Of a stretch of 64,000 bases of DNA, positions 28,322 to 36,833 are shown piece by piece. This DNA comes from Priestia abyssalis (GTDB taxonomy: Bacteria > Bacillota > Bacilli > Bacillales > Bacillaceae_H): assembly GCF_002019595.1 (NCBI RefSeq), contig NZ_KV917369.1, forward strand, positions 90,686-154,685, given 5' to 3'. Numbering within the stretch: position 1 is the stretch's first letter; each line of letters starts with the position of its first letter. The notes below the pieces were generated by a model. The model was not told the origin of the DNA, made no database searches, and worked only from the letters and a program-made list of their open reading frames with translations. The position numbers and the translations under genes were made by a program.

Positions 28322-29278
28322 ATGTCTAATCTCACAGAAACATTAACCGAGGCGGAAAAGCTAGAACAGTTTATGCAGCGAATTGAAGCGGGAGATAAAA
28401 TCGAAGTAGATGATTGGATGCCCGATGAATATAGAATGGCACTTACTAAATTAATTTCTATGCACGGAATGAGTGAAATAATGGGAGCGCTTCCGGAAAA
28501 AGAATGGGTACCGAAAGCTCCTTCCCTTCGTCGTAAACTCGGCATTATGGCAAAAGTACAAGATGAAATGGGACACGGTCAATTATTGCTGCGTGTAGCG
28601 GAAGACTTGTTAAAGCCTTATGGAAAAACACGAGGGGACTTGATGGAAGACTTATTTAAAGGTGACCTTAAGTTTCACAACGTGTTTCATATGCCGGCGC
28701 CAACTTGGGGAGATGCAGGACTAATCGGCTGGCTTGTAGACGGAGCAGCGATTATTACTCAAACGGATATGTTAGGTGCTTCCTATGGTCCATATGCAAG
28801 AGCACTACAGCGCATTTGTGCTGAAGAGGTGTTCCATGCTCAGCACGGAGAATCAATCATCATTGCTTTGGCTGAAGGAACAGAAGAGCAAAAAGCATTG
28901 ATTCAAGAGGCATTAAATCGTTGGTGGGAGCCGTTGCTCATATTCTTTGGACCTGCCAGCAGCACTACGATGGGTAGCTCTAAACAAGACGTAACGATTA
29001 AGTACAAGATTCGTACAAAAAATAATGAAGAACTACGTCAGGCTTTCTTTACGAAATATATTCCGCGAATTTTATCATTAGGATTAACAATTCCCGATCC
29101 AACGCTTCATTTCGATGAGGAAAAGCAACAATGGGTATATCAGCAGCCGGATTGGAATGAGTTAAAGAAAATCAGCAAAAACCAAGGTCCGCGATCTCAA
29201 GCTCGTCTGAACCTTCGCAGAACATCTTACGAAAGTAACGCTTGGGTACGAGAAGCATTAAGCGCAGCGATTAGCTGA
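28322..29278 (+). CDS. paaA: Phenylacetyl-CoA 1,2-epoxidase, catalytic subunit PaaA
   Basis: The diiron subunit of the multicomponent epoxidase that turns phenylacetyl-CoA into ring-1,2-epoxyphenylacetyl-CoA. Its 318 residues include the ferritin-like ligand motifs DEMGHGQ and AEEVFHAQHGE (ExxH pairs) plus conserved YGKTRGDLMEDLF and FHMPAPTWGD stretches. The AAAGAGGGGGAAATAG ribosome site is strong. It starts the paaABCD operon; the gap from paaK contains an ACGTTATAAAAGTGTTATAA block that may be an operator. Confidence 0.95.
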   Translation: MSNLTETLTEAEKLEQFMQRIEAGDKIEVDDWMPDEYRMALTKLISMHGMSEIMGALPEKEWVPKAPSLRRKLGIMAKVQDEMGHGQLLLRVAEDLLKPYGKTRGDLMEDLFKGDLKFHNVFHMPAPTWGDAGLIGWLVDGAAIITQTDMLGASYGPYARALQRICAEEVFHAQHGESIIIALAEGTEEQKALIQEALNRWWEPLLIFFGPASSTTMGSSKQDVTIKYKIRTKNNEELRQAFFTKYIPRILSLGLTIPDPTLHFDEEKQQWVYQQPDWNELKKISKNQGPRSQARLNLRRTSYESNAWVREALSAAIS

Positions 29279-29303
29279 GAAGCAGAAGGGAGTAAACGAA
29301 AAA

Positions 29304-29657
29304 ATGGAAAACAACAATAAAACATTTTATCAAGAGTATGAAGTGTTTAGTAAGCGTACACCTAGCTCTGCGTTTCAGCATCAATTCAGCTTGCTCGCTC
29401 CAAACGCGGAAATGGCTTTGATTATGGCTCAAGAAAATTTCATGCGCCGTGAACCGGTTGCTGACATTTGGGTGGTTAACAGATCAGACATTCGAGCGCT
29501 GGCACCTGAAGAGAAGCAAATATTAAATCGTTTGGATAATAAAGATTACCGTACAACAAAAGGATATGGATATTTAAAGAAAAAATGGCGTCATTACGAA
29601 CAGAAAATGTTCGATGAAAAAGAGATTTTGTCATGGGCAGGGGGGAAAGACAAATGA
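29304..29657 (+). CDS. paaB: Phenylacetyl-CoA epoxidase subunit PaaB
   Basis: A small structural subunit (117 residues) that bridges PaaAC heterodimers. It contains YQEYEVFSKRTPSSAFQHQF, ANFMRR-type and DIWVV segments typical of PaaB. The stop overlaps the paaC start in ATGA, indicating translational coupling. Confidence 0.93.
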   Translation: MENNNKTFYQEYEVFSKRTPSSAFQHQFSLLAPNAEMALIMAQENFMRREPVADIWVVNRSDIRALAPEEKQILNRLDNKDYRTTKGYGYLKKKWRHYEQKMFDEKEILSWAGGKDK

Positions 29658-30466
29658 GTGAAGCAGCGAAAGCATTAAGCCCAGAGTATAAAGAGGCATT
29701 GGTTGAATTATTATTCCAGCTGGCAGATGATGATTTCTTTTTTGCTTACCGCGGCTCTGAGTGGCTTGGACTCGCTCCGCATATTGAGGAGGATGTGGCT
29801 TCTTCTTCCATCAGCCAGGACAGCATGGGGCATGCGGCCATGTTCTACAGTCTGTTAGAAGAATTGGGATTAGGGAAAGCAGACGATTTAGCGCATGCCC
29901 GTCCTGCACATGAAAGAAAGAATAGTATTTTAGTAGAACGTGTAAACGGTCCTGGTCATTATATGGAAGATGCGCAATACGATTGGGCTTATGCGGTAGT
30001 GAGAAACTATTTCTATACACAAGCTAAGAAGGTCAAAATAGATTCTTTAAAACAAAGCACATACGGTCCGCTGGCAGAAGTGGCTGTGAAAGTAAATATG
30101 GAACTTTACTATCATTTGCTTCATTGGAAAACTTGGTTTGTCCAACTTTTAAGTACAACGGAAGAAGCGAAAGGGCGAATGATGCAGGCAATGGACAAAG
30201 TAATGAGTGACTTTGATGATGTATTTTCATTAGGGCGTCATGCAGAACAAATGAAGCAGTTTGGCTTGATTGAAGAAGAAAGCGCTTTAAAAGAAAAATG
30301 GACTGTTGTCTTGGCTCCTGTATTTGAATCACTAAATTTAGAGATTCCTAGAAAAGCAAATTCTCAAAGCCAAAATGGACGCAATGGAGAGCACACGAAA
30401 GAATTAGATGATGCGCTTTCAACACTAGGGGAAGTATACAACCTCGATCCTGTTGCGCCTTGGTAA
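29654..30466 (+). CDS. paaC: Phenylacetyl-CoA epoxidase subunit PaaC
   Basis: A diiron-fold but catalytically inactive partner of PaaA, 270 residues. The N-terminus MSEAAKALSPEYKEALVELL leads to DDDFFFAYRGSEWLGLAPHIEED and SQDSMGHAAMFYSLLEELG, which retain the ferritin-like helices. The ATG at 29654 has GGGGGGAAAGACAA upstream and overlaps the paaB stop. The C-terminus (LGEVYNLDPVAPW) is intact. Confidence 0.92.
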   Translation: MSEAAKALSPEYKEALVELLFQLADDDFFFAYRGSEWLGLAPHIEEDVASSSISQDSMGHAAMFYSLLEELGLGKADDLAHARPAHERKNSILVERVNGPGHYMEDAQYDWAYAVVRNYFYTQAKKVKIDSLKQSTYGPLAEVAVKVNMELYYHLLHWKTWFVQLLSTTEEAKGRMMQAMDKVMSDFDDVFSLGRHAEQMKQFGLIEEESALKEKWTVVLAPVFESLNLEIPRKANSQSQNGRNGEHTKELDDALSTLGEVYNLDPVAPW

Positions 30467-30490
30467 TCAATCAGAAAAGAGGTGTGAAAA

Positions 30491-30991
30491 ATGATAGCAC
30501 CCTTACAGATAACACAGGAAGAAGTGTTAACCGTATTAGAGAATGTAAAAGATCCTGAAATCGATACAGTGAGTATTATCGATTTAGGGATGGTGGAAGA
30601 TATTTCGATTGAAAATCATCATGTTTCGATCAAGATTTTGCCGACCTTCTTAGGCTGTCCGGCCTTAGAAATTATTAAGAACAACATTGTCGGAGCCGTA
30701 AAGAAAATTGATGGCATTGGGGAAGTGGCAGTAGAGTTTATTCAATCACCGCCATGGACGTCAGATCGTGTAACAGAAAAGGGGCGCGAAGGATTAAAAG
30801 CCTTTGGGATTGCTCCTCCTCCAAAACATATGGAGGAAGACGGGTCATGGCATATTGATTGTCCGTATTGCGGTTCTACTTATGTCACGATGGAAAATAT
30901 TTTTGGGCCAACTGCATGCAGAAGCATTTTGTACTGTAAAAGCTGTAAAAACCCATTTGAGGCAATGAAGCCTATCTCAAATTTAATGTAA
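30491..30991 (+). CDS. paaD: Phenylacetate pathway assembly protein PaaD
   Basis: A 166-residue protein with a MIP18/DUF59 domain (VLENVKDPEIDTVSIIDLGM, then LPTFLGCPALEIIK) and a C-terminal zinc-ribbon-like part (CPYCGST ... LYCKSCKNPFE). PaaD is thought to help mature the iron or iron-sulphur centres of the epoxidase complex. In E. coli it is followed by paaE; here the next gene is an EthD-like protein, and no PaaE-type flavin/[2Fe-2S] reductase is found in the window. Confidence 0.92.
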   Translation: MIAPLQITQEEVLTVLENVKDPEIDTVSIIDLGMVEDISIENHHVSIKILPTFLGCPALEIIKNNIVGAVKKIDGIGEVAVEFIQSPPWTSDRVTEKGREGLKAFGIAPPPKHMEEDGSWHIDCPYCGSTYVTMENIFGPTACRSILYCKSCKNPFEAMKPISNLM

Positions 30992-31006
30992 AGCGGGGAG
31001 AAAGAC

Positions 31007-31312
31007 ATGGTTAAAATGATCGCATTATATAAGCATCCTGAAAATAAAGAAGCATTTGATGAGCATTATTTTAATGTACACGCTCCAATTACGGAGAAGA
31101 TTCCTGGTCTTCGCAAAATGGAGGTAACTAAAGTTGTTGGATCTCCAATGGGTGGAGAAGGAGAATATTATTTAATGTGTGAAATGTATTACGACGACCA
31201 TGAGGCTCTTAAACAAGGCATGCGTTCTGCGGAAGGTAAAGCGTCGGGCAAAGATTTAATGGGATTTGCCGGGGAGCTTGTCACATTAATGATCGGTGAA
31301 GAAGTGAAATGA
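31007..31312 (+). CDS. EthD-family small protein in the paa operon
   Basis: A 101-residue dimeric ferredoxin-like-fold protein of the EthD type: MVKMIALYKHPENKEAFDEH, then YFNVHAPITEKIPGLRKMEV, with the family's H-x-P(I/L) and GLR motifs. EthD-like proteins accompany several degradation pathways and may act as small lyases, isomerases or stabilisers. It occupies the slot that paaE has in E. coli but shows no cofactor-binding motif and cannot replace a reductase. Its stop overlaps the next start (ATGA). Confidence 0.8.
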   Translation: MVKMIALYKHPENKEAFDEHYFNVHAPITEKIPGLRKMEVTKVVGSPMGGEGEYYLMCEMYYDDHEALKQGMRSAEGKASGKDLMGFAGELVTLMIGEEVK

Positions 31313-32085
31313 GTGTGTTCCAATTCATCGAAACTTCTATTGTAGATGGGGTGGGGGTAATTGAACTAAACCGCCCCAAGCAATACAATGCGTTAAATCG
31401 CACAATGGTACGAGAAATTGTAGAAGCGATGGAATCATTTGATCAGCGCGATGAAGTGATCACCATTTTACTGACAGGAAAAGGCCGCGCTTTTTCAGCG
31501 GGGGCTGATATTGACGAAATGGCAAACGATGATTCTATTCGTTTAGAGTTATTGAATCAATTTGCCGATTGGGATCGTCTAGCCTTAATCAAGAAGCCTA
31601 TCATTGGAGCTGTTAAAGGATTTGTATTTGGCGGGGGGTTTGAGTTAGCGCTTTGCTGCGATATGTTAATCGCAGCGAGCGGCACCGAGTTCTCATTTCC
31701 TGAAGTCAATATCGGGGTGATGCCGGGAGCAGGCGGTACGCAGAGACTGACGAAGCTTGTTGGAAGAACAAAAGCGATGGAGTGGCTTTTGACGGGAGAC
31801 CGGATTCCGGTGGAGAAGGCAATGGAGCATGGAATCGTTAACCGAATTGTTTCTCATGAATTGTTAATGGAAGAAGCAATGAAGTTTGCTGGGAAACTTG
31901 CTAAACAGCCTCCTTTATCGTTACGCCTTATTAAAGATTCCGTTAACAAAGCAGTCGACTACTCTTTATATGAAGGAATGCAATACGAGCGAAAAAACTT
32001 TTATCTATTATTCTCCTCAGAAGATCAAAAAGAAGGAATGCAGGCTTTCATAGAAAGAAGAAAACCGAATTTCAAAGGCAGATGA
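31309..32085 (+). CDS. Enoyl-CoA hydratase/isomerase, PaaF-like
   Basis: A 258-residue crotonase. The oxyanion-hole segments are SAGADIDEM and FGGGFELALCCD; the two catalytic glutamates of true hydratases are in GGGFELA and FPEVNIGVMPGAGGTQRL. This fits the 2,3-dehydroadipyl-CoA hydratase step (PaaF). It overlaps the EthD gene by four bases and is followed 12 bases on by a second crotonase. Assignment among PaaF-like paralogues is by motif and position only. Confidence 0.85.
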   Translation: MSVFQFIETSIVDGVGVIELNRPKQYNALNRTMVREIVEAMESFDQRDEVITILLTGKGRAFSAGADIDEMANDDSIRLELLNQFADWDRLALIKKPIIGAVKGFVFGGGFELALCCDMLIAASGTEFSFPEVNIGVMPGAGGTQRLTKLVGRTKAMEWLLTGDRIPVEKAMEHGIVNRIVSHELLMEEAMKFAGKLAKQPPLSLRLIKDSVNKAVDYSLYEGMQYERKNFYLLFSSEDQKEGMQAFIERRKPNFKGR

Positions 32086-32097
32086 GGGGGAGAAACA

Positions 32098-32871
32098 ATG
32101 TTTGAAACCATTCGTTACAATGTAAAGGACGGAGTAGCATGGCTGCGGTTAAACAGACCGGATAAATTAAATGCTTTTATTGGCCAAATGAATCGTGAAA
32201 TTAAAGAAGCGGTAAAAGAGGCTTCTTTCAATGAAGAGGTTCGCTGTGTGGTTATAACAGGAGAGGGACGAGCTTTTTGTTCCGGCCAGGATTTATCAGA
32301 AGTCAATGAAAGTATGGACCACGGACAGGTTCTTAGAGATCACTATGGTCCAATGATGAAACAAATTATGCAATGTGAAAAACCGATTATAGCTGCAGTT
32401 AATGGTGTAGCGGCAGGGGCAGGATTTAGTTTAGCACTTGCTTGTGATTTTCGATTAGCGTCAGAAAAAGCTAGCTTTGTTAACGCCTTTGTTCATGTCG
32501 GGTTAATTCCTGATTCAGGAAATCTTTATTTCCTTCCTAAATTGATTGGTCATGCGAAGGCGGCAGAACTTGCTATTTTAGGAGAAAAAGTCTCAGCTGA
32601 CCAGGCGTTTCAATTAGGACTCGTGACAAAGATGATTCCACTGGATCAGTGGGAAGCAGAGGTTGAGAAATTTGCCATTCGGTTGGCAAATATGCCGACG
32701 AAGGCAATCGGTTTAATAAAACGTTATTTAAATTTAGCGAATGACCTTCCTTTTGAATCGTTTTTGGAAAGGGAAGCAGAGGGTCAGCGAATCGCAGGGC
32801 TCACAGCAGATCATCGAGAAGGTGTAAGTGCCTTTTTAGAGAAAAGAAAACCAGCTTTTACAGGAAAATAA
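32098..32871 (+). CDS. paaG: Ring-1,2-epoxyphenylacetyl-CoA isomerase, PaaG-like
   Basis: A 257-residue crotonase-fold protein that probably isomerises the epoxide to oxepin-CoA. Its first oxyanion segment is FCSGQDLSEVNE. In place of the hydratase GAGGT motif it has HVGLIPDSGNLYFLPKLIG, where an aspartate in PDSG corresponds to the catalytic Asp of PaaG enzymes. The distal catalytic Glu is also replaced (AGAGFSLALACD). These substitutions distinguish it from the neighbouring PaaF-like protein. The ribosome site is GAGGGGGAGAAACA. Confidence 0.87.
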   Translation: MFETIRYNVKDGVAWLRLNRPDKLNAFIGQMNREIKEAVKEASFNEEVRCVVITGEGRAFCSGQDLSEVNESMDHGQVLRDHYGPMMKQIMQCEKPIIAAVNGVAAGAGFSLALACDFRLASEKASFVNAFVHVGLIPDSGNLYFLPKLIGHAKAAELAILGEKVSADQAFQLGLVTKMIPLDQWEAEVEKFAIRLANMPTKAIGLIKRYLNLANDLPFESFLEREAEGQRIAGLTADHREGVSAFLEKRKPAFTGK

Positions 32872-32888
32872 AAGGAGTGGGATATATT

Positions 32889-34406
32889 ATGTCAACAGTT
32901 CAAGAAGTCAAAGCAGAAAAGCCTGCAATGAAGCGTGAATTTTATCACTTAATTATTAATGGCGAAAAAGTAGAAAGCAGCAACGGCGCTACATTTAAAA
33001 CATATAATCCTGCTACTGGTGAAGTAATCGCAGAAGTGGCAAAAGCAACAAAAGAAGATACAGAAAAAGCAATCCAAGCTGCTCGCAATGCATTTGATTT
33101 CGGTAAATGGAAAAAAACACCTATTAATAAGCGTTCTCGTGTATTAAATAAAATCGCTTCAATCATGCGTTCAAGATTTAATGAATTAGTAGAGTTAGAG
33201 ATTTTAGATACAGGAAAGTCCCTCCATGCAGCACAAGGTCAAGTGATGCAGGCAATCGAAGACTTTGAATTTTATGCAGGGGCCATTGTAGGCCACGGCG
33301 GTACGGTGAACCCTGTGCCAGGACAGTTCCACAACTATACTGAAAAAGAACCTGTGGGAGTCTGTGCGCAAATCATTCCTTGGAATTACCCATTAATGAT
33401 GGCTGCATGGAAAATCGCTCCTGCCATCGCTGTCGGATGTTCAGTCGTGGTCAAGCCTGCTTCGTTAACGCCGCTTACAGCGATTATCCTAGGAGAAATC
33501 TGCCTGGAAGCTGGAGTACCAGAAGGCGTGGTAAACATCGTTCCAGGTTCAGGTGCAGAAGTTGGAAACTACTTAGTGGAGCATACACAAGTAGATAAAG
33601 TAGCCTTCACGGGTTCTACACCAATCGGTAAAGACATCATGGCAAGAGCGTCTCAAACGTTAAAGCGTGTTACGTTGGAGCTAGGCGGTAAATCTCCTAA
33701 TATCGTATTTAATGATGCGGATATCGATGCAGCGGTAGACGGTTCTTTATTCGGTATTTTCTACAATACAGGTCAGTCTTGTGAAGCTCGCTCACGTTTA
33801 TACGTACACGAAGACATTTATGACGAGTTTGTAAGTAAATTTGTTGAAAAGACAAAGAAATTAAAATTAGGAAATCCTTTTGACAAAGAAACACATGTTG
33901 GTGCGATTATTGATCAAAGCCAATGGGATGTAGTGGATAGTTATGTGAAATCTGCAATCGAAGATGGTGCTGAAATTTTAGCCGGCGGTAAAGGAGCAAA
34001 AGTCGAAGGGTTTGAAAATGGATTCTGGTACGAACCAACTGTTATTGCCAATGTCAATCATGACATGAAAGTAGTTAAAGAAGAAATCTTTGGACCAGTT
34101 GTTGTTATTATGAAATTTAAAGATGAAAAAGAAGCAATCAAATTAGCTAATGATACTGAATTTGGATTAGGTTCAGCTGTATGGACGAAAGACGGAGCAC
34201 GCGCTACTCGTGTAGCAAATCAAATCCAAGCTGGTATCGTCATGGTGAACTGCCCGTTCTCAGCGATGCCTGGAACACCGTTTGGCGGTTATAAGCAATC
34301 AGGCTTTGGCCGTGAACTATGCATTGAAACACTTGATTTATACACTGAAACGAAAAGTATTATTTCTTACTACGGAAGCCGTCCGTTAAATCCGTTTGGC
34401 GTGTAA
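32889..34406 (+). CDS. NAD(P)-dependent aldehyde dehydrogenase, PaaZ-N-like role
   Basis: 505 residues with a complete ALDH fold: PWNYPLMMAAWKIAPAIA, FTGSTPIGKDIM, catalytic Glu in LELGGKSPNIVF, catalytic Cys in NTGQSCEARS, and EEIFGPVVVIMKF. Within the paa operon it most likely oxidises the semialdehyde released after oxepin-CoA ring opening, the role of the ALDH half of E. coli PaaZ; the C-terminal MaoC-type hydrolase half is absent. The ATG at 32889 follows AAGGAGTGGGATATATT. It is distinct from the second ALDH at 45656. Confidence 0.85.
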   Translation: MSTVQEVKAEKPAMKREFYHLIINGEKVESSNGATFKTYNPATGEVIAEVAKATKEDTEKAIQAARNAFDFGKWKKTPINKRSRVLNKIASIMRSRFNELVELEILDTGKSLHAAQGQVMQAIEDFEFYAGAIVGHGGTVNPVPGQFHNYTEKEPVGVCAQIIPWNYPLMMAAWKIAPAIAVGCSVVVKPASLTPLTAIILGEICLEAGVPEGVVNIVPGSGAEVGNYLVEHTQVDKVAFTGSTPIGKDIMARASQTLKRVTLELGGKSPNIVFNDADIDAAVDGSLFGIFYNTGQSCEARSRLYVHEDIYDEFVSKFVEKTKKLKLGNPFDKETHVGAIIDQSQWDVVDSYVKSAIEDGAEILAGGKGAKVEGFENGFWYEPTVIANVNHDMKVVKEEIFGPVVVIMKFKDEKEAIKLANDTEFGLGSAVWTKDGARATRVANQIQAGIVMVNCPFSAMPGTPFGGYKQSGFGRELCIETLDLYTETKSIISYYGSRPLNPFGV

Positions 34407-34490
34407 TGTAATGATGAGTACGAATACAGCTCTTTATGGGCTTTATTCGTACTCATTTGTATAAGTGTGTGTTCAAAAAGGAGGACAACC

Positions 34491-35366
34491 ATGATAAATA
34501 ACATTGTTGTAGTAGGTTCAGGCGTAATGGGAAGAGGTATTGCCTATGTAGGGGCTGTCGGCGGCTACTCTGTTACATTGGTAGATGTGAATGAAGCAGC
34601 TTTAGAGAATGCAAAAAACGAAATTAACAGCATTTTTGAAAAAGGATTATCCCGAGGTAAAATATCCGCTGAAACAGTAGAATTGTCCAAGAAAAACCTT
34701 TACTATGCTACTAGTTTACAAGAAGCGGCCAGTGAAGCGGATTTAGTGATTGAGGCTGTTCCTGAGAAAGCGGAAATCAAAAAAGCGGTATTTGAAACGA
34801 TTGAAGAATATGCACCAGCTCATTGTTTCTTTGCAACGAATACTTCAACGATGAGTCCAACGGAGATTGCTTCATACGGAAAGCGTCCTGAAAAAACAAT
34901 TGCGATGCATTTCTTTAACCCTGTGCATAAAATGCCGCTTGTTGAAATCATTCGTGGATTAGAAACAAGCGATGAAACGGCACAAGTGATTAAAGAAGTT
35001 GCGGAACAGATGGGGAAAGAAACGGTTGTCATCAATGAATTTCCGGGTTTTGTCACGAGCCGCATCAGTGCTTTAGTTGGCAATGAGGCTTTTTATATGC
35101 TGCAAGAAGGACTTGGTACACCGGAAGATATTGATAAAGCCATTAAATTAGGATTGAATTATCCGATGGGACCATTTGAGCTTGTTGACCTTGTAGGATT
35201 AGATGCCCGTTTGAATAATTTGAAGTATTTACACGAGAAGTTAGGCGAAAAGTATCGCCCGGCCCCGTTATTGGAGCAATATGTAAAGGCAGGCCGTCTA
35301 GGACGCAAGTCAGGCAGAGGCGTATATGATTATACAAATAAGGAAAAAGAGGCGATTAAAAAATGA
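34491..35366 (+). CDS. paaH: 3-hydroxyadipyl-CoA dehydrogenase, PaaH-like
   Basis: A 291-residue 3-hydroxyacyl-CoA dehydrogenase. The NAD Rossmann motif is VVVGSGVMGRGIAYVGAVGG; the central ATNTSTMSPTEI, the FFNPVHKMPLVEI motif with the catalytic His, and the C-terminal LDARLNNLKYLHEKLGE region complete the family pattern. The ATG at 34491 follows AAAAAGGAGGACAACC. The last bases overlap the paaJ start (ATGA). It probably oxidises 3-hydroxyadipyl-CoA to 3-oxoadipyl-CoA. Confidence 0.9.
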   Translation: MINNIVVVGSGVMGRGIAYVGAVGGYSVTLVDVNEAALENAKNEINSIFEKGLSRGKISAETVELSKKNLYYATSLQEAASEADLVIEAVPEKAEIKKAVFETIEEYAPAHCFFATNTSTMSPTEIASYGKRPEKTIAMHFFNPVHKMPLVEIIRGLETSDETAQVIKEVAEQMGKETVVINEFPGFVTSRISALVGNEAFYMLQEGLGTPEDIDKAIKLGLNYPMGPFELVDLVGLDARLNNLKYLHEKLGEKYRPAPLLEQYVKAGRLGRKSGRGVYDYTNKEKEAIKK

Positions 35367-36568
35367 GAGAGGTAGTCATTGTAGATGCAGTTCGAACGCC
35401 GATTGGCAGATATAACGGGGCTTTGAAAAGTGTACGTCCCGATGATTTAGGTGCGGTCGTCATTAAAGCACTTGTAGAACGCAATCCAGATCTTCCGGTT
35501 GATGAAATTGAAGAAGTGATTTTCGGAAACGCTAATCAGGCAGGGGAAGACAATCGTAACGTGGCAAGAATGTCAGCTTTATTGGCGGGACTCCCAGTCA
35601 GCGTTGCGGGTACAACAGTCAACCGTTTGTGCGGATCTGGGTTGGATGCGGTGATGTATGCAGCCAGAGCGATTGCTGTTGGAGAAGGGGACATTTACAT
35701 TGCTGGCGGTACGGAAAGCATGACACGTGCACCTTTCGTCATGGCCAAGCCTGATAAAGAGTTTCCACGCGGCAGTATGGAATTACAAGACACGACGATT
35801 GGCTGGCGTTTTACGAATAAGAAATTAGAAGAAATGTATGGTGTAGACACTATGCCTAGAACTGCGGAAAATGTGGCAGAACGCTTTAACATTTCACGCA
35901 GCGACCAGGACCAATTTGCTGTTGACAGCCAGCAGCGAGCGAAAAAAGCAATGGAAGAAAACCGTTTTGCAGAAGAAATCGTCCCGGTTGTATACAAAGA
36001 TAGAAAAGGAAACGAAATTGTCGTTGATACGGATGAGCATCCTCGTCCGGATACAACGTTAGAAAAGCTTGGGAAACTAAAGCCTCTGTTTGAAGGAGGA
36101 ACTGTTACGGCAGGTAACGCTTCAGGTGTCAATGATGGTGCATCCGCGCTTTTAATCATGAGCGCTGATAAAGCGAAAGAGTTAGGTTTAAAACCTCTAG
36201 TCAAATATGTAGTGGGAGCAACGGCAGGGCTCGAGCCGGCTATCATGGGAATAGGCCCGATTTTTGCTACAAGAAAAGCGCTGCAACGTTCCAATTTAAC
36301 GGTAGAAGATATCGGTTTAATTGAATTAAACGAAGCATTCGCTTCCCAATCGCTGGAGTGTATCCGTCAATTAGAGTTAGATACAGACAAGGTAAATGTC
36401 AATGGCGGTGCCATTGCGTTCGGTCATCCGCTTGGCGCAAGCGGAGCACGCATTTTGACAACCCTTATTTATGAGATGAAAAAGCGTGATACAAAATACG
36501 GGCTTGCGACCATGTGCGTAGGGGTTGGCCAAGGAATTGCAACCATTGTAGAGAATGTAACCGAATAA
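35363..36568 (+). CDS. paaJ: 3-oxoadipyl-CoA thiolase, PaaJ-like
   Basis: A 401-residue thiolase, the final step giving acetyl-CoA and succinyl-CoA. The catalytic Cys lies in VNRLCGSGLDAV, followed by AGGTESMTRAPFVM, GGTVTAGNASGVNDGASALL, NGGAIAFGHPLGASGAR and the second Cys in MCVGVGQG. Its length and the long insertion after ESMTRAPFVM match beta-ketoadipyl-CoA thiolases. It ends the main operon; a bipartite hairpin element follows. Confidence 0.92.
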   Translation: MREVVIVDAVRTPIGRYNGALKSVRPDDLGAVVIKALVERNPDLPVDEIEEVIFGNANQAGEDNRNVARMSALLAGLPVSVAGTTVNRLCGSGLDAVMYAARAIAVGEGDIYIAGGTESMTRAPFVMAKPDKEFPRGSMELQDTTIGWRFTNKKLEEMYGVDTMPRTAENVAERFNISRSDQDQFAVDSQQRAKKAMEENRFAEEIVPVVYKDRKGNEIVVDTDEHPRPDTTLEKLGKLKPLFEGGTVTAGNASGVNDGASALLIMSADKAKELGLKPLVKYVVGATAGLEPAIMGIGPIFATRKALQRSNLTVEDIGLIELNEAFASQSLECIRQLELDTDKVNVNGGAIAFGHPLGASGARILTTLIYEMKKRDTKYGLATMCVGVGQGIATIVENVTE

Positions 36569-36627
36569 AGAAAAGCGATCATTTGCAGGGTTTTAGCCTG
36601 CCTTTTAGAATAGGATAAAACAAAAGG

Positions 36628-36731
36628 GAGGGTGACTCCAAAGGTATTAAAAAACATCCTTTTGAGTCATCGTCCTAAAAGGCCCCGCCATGAAAATCCA
36701 ATGACATTAGGATTCAATGACGGGGTTTTTT
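36628..36731. repeat. Bipartite palindromic element, copy 6 (reverse order)
   Basis: The GAGGGTGACTCCAAAGG / CCTTTTGAGTCATCGTCC hairpin (36628-36675) comes first. It is followed by AAAAGGCCCCGCCATGAAAATCC / GGATTCAATGACGGGGTTTTTT (36677-36731; arms listed with their inner AATCC/GGATT pairing). Like copy 3 it is in the opposite order. It separates paaJ from the third crotonase. Confidence 0.8.
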
Positions 36732-36833
36732 AGTAAAAATAATGATTGTGATTTAGGAATGGGAATTATGTGAAAGTTTCTTTTGCTCAAAGGGCTTTCG
36801 TGCAGATGCTAACAAAAAAGGAGTGTAGGAAGA

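Noticed and set aside
35695..36294. A 199-codon open frame on the minus strand inside paaJ
   Set aside because: It is fully antisense to a clear thiolase gene, has no ribosome site and has a low-complexity composition typical of shadow frames.
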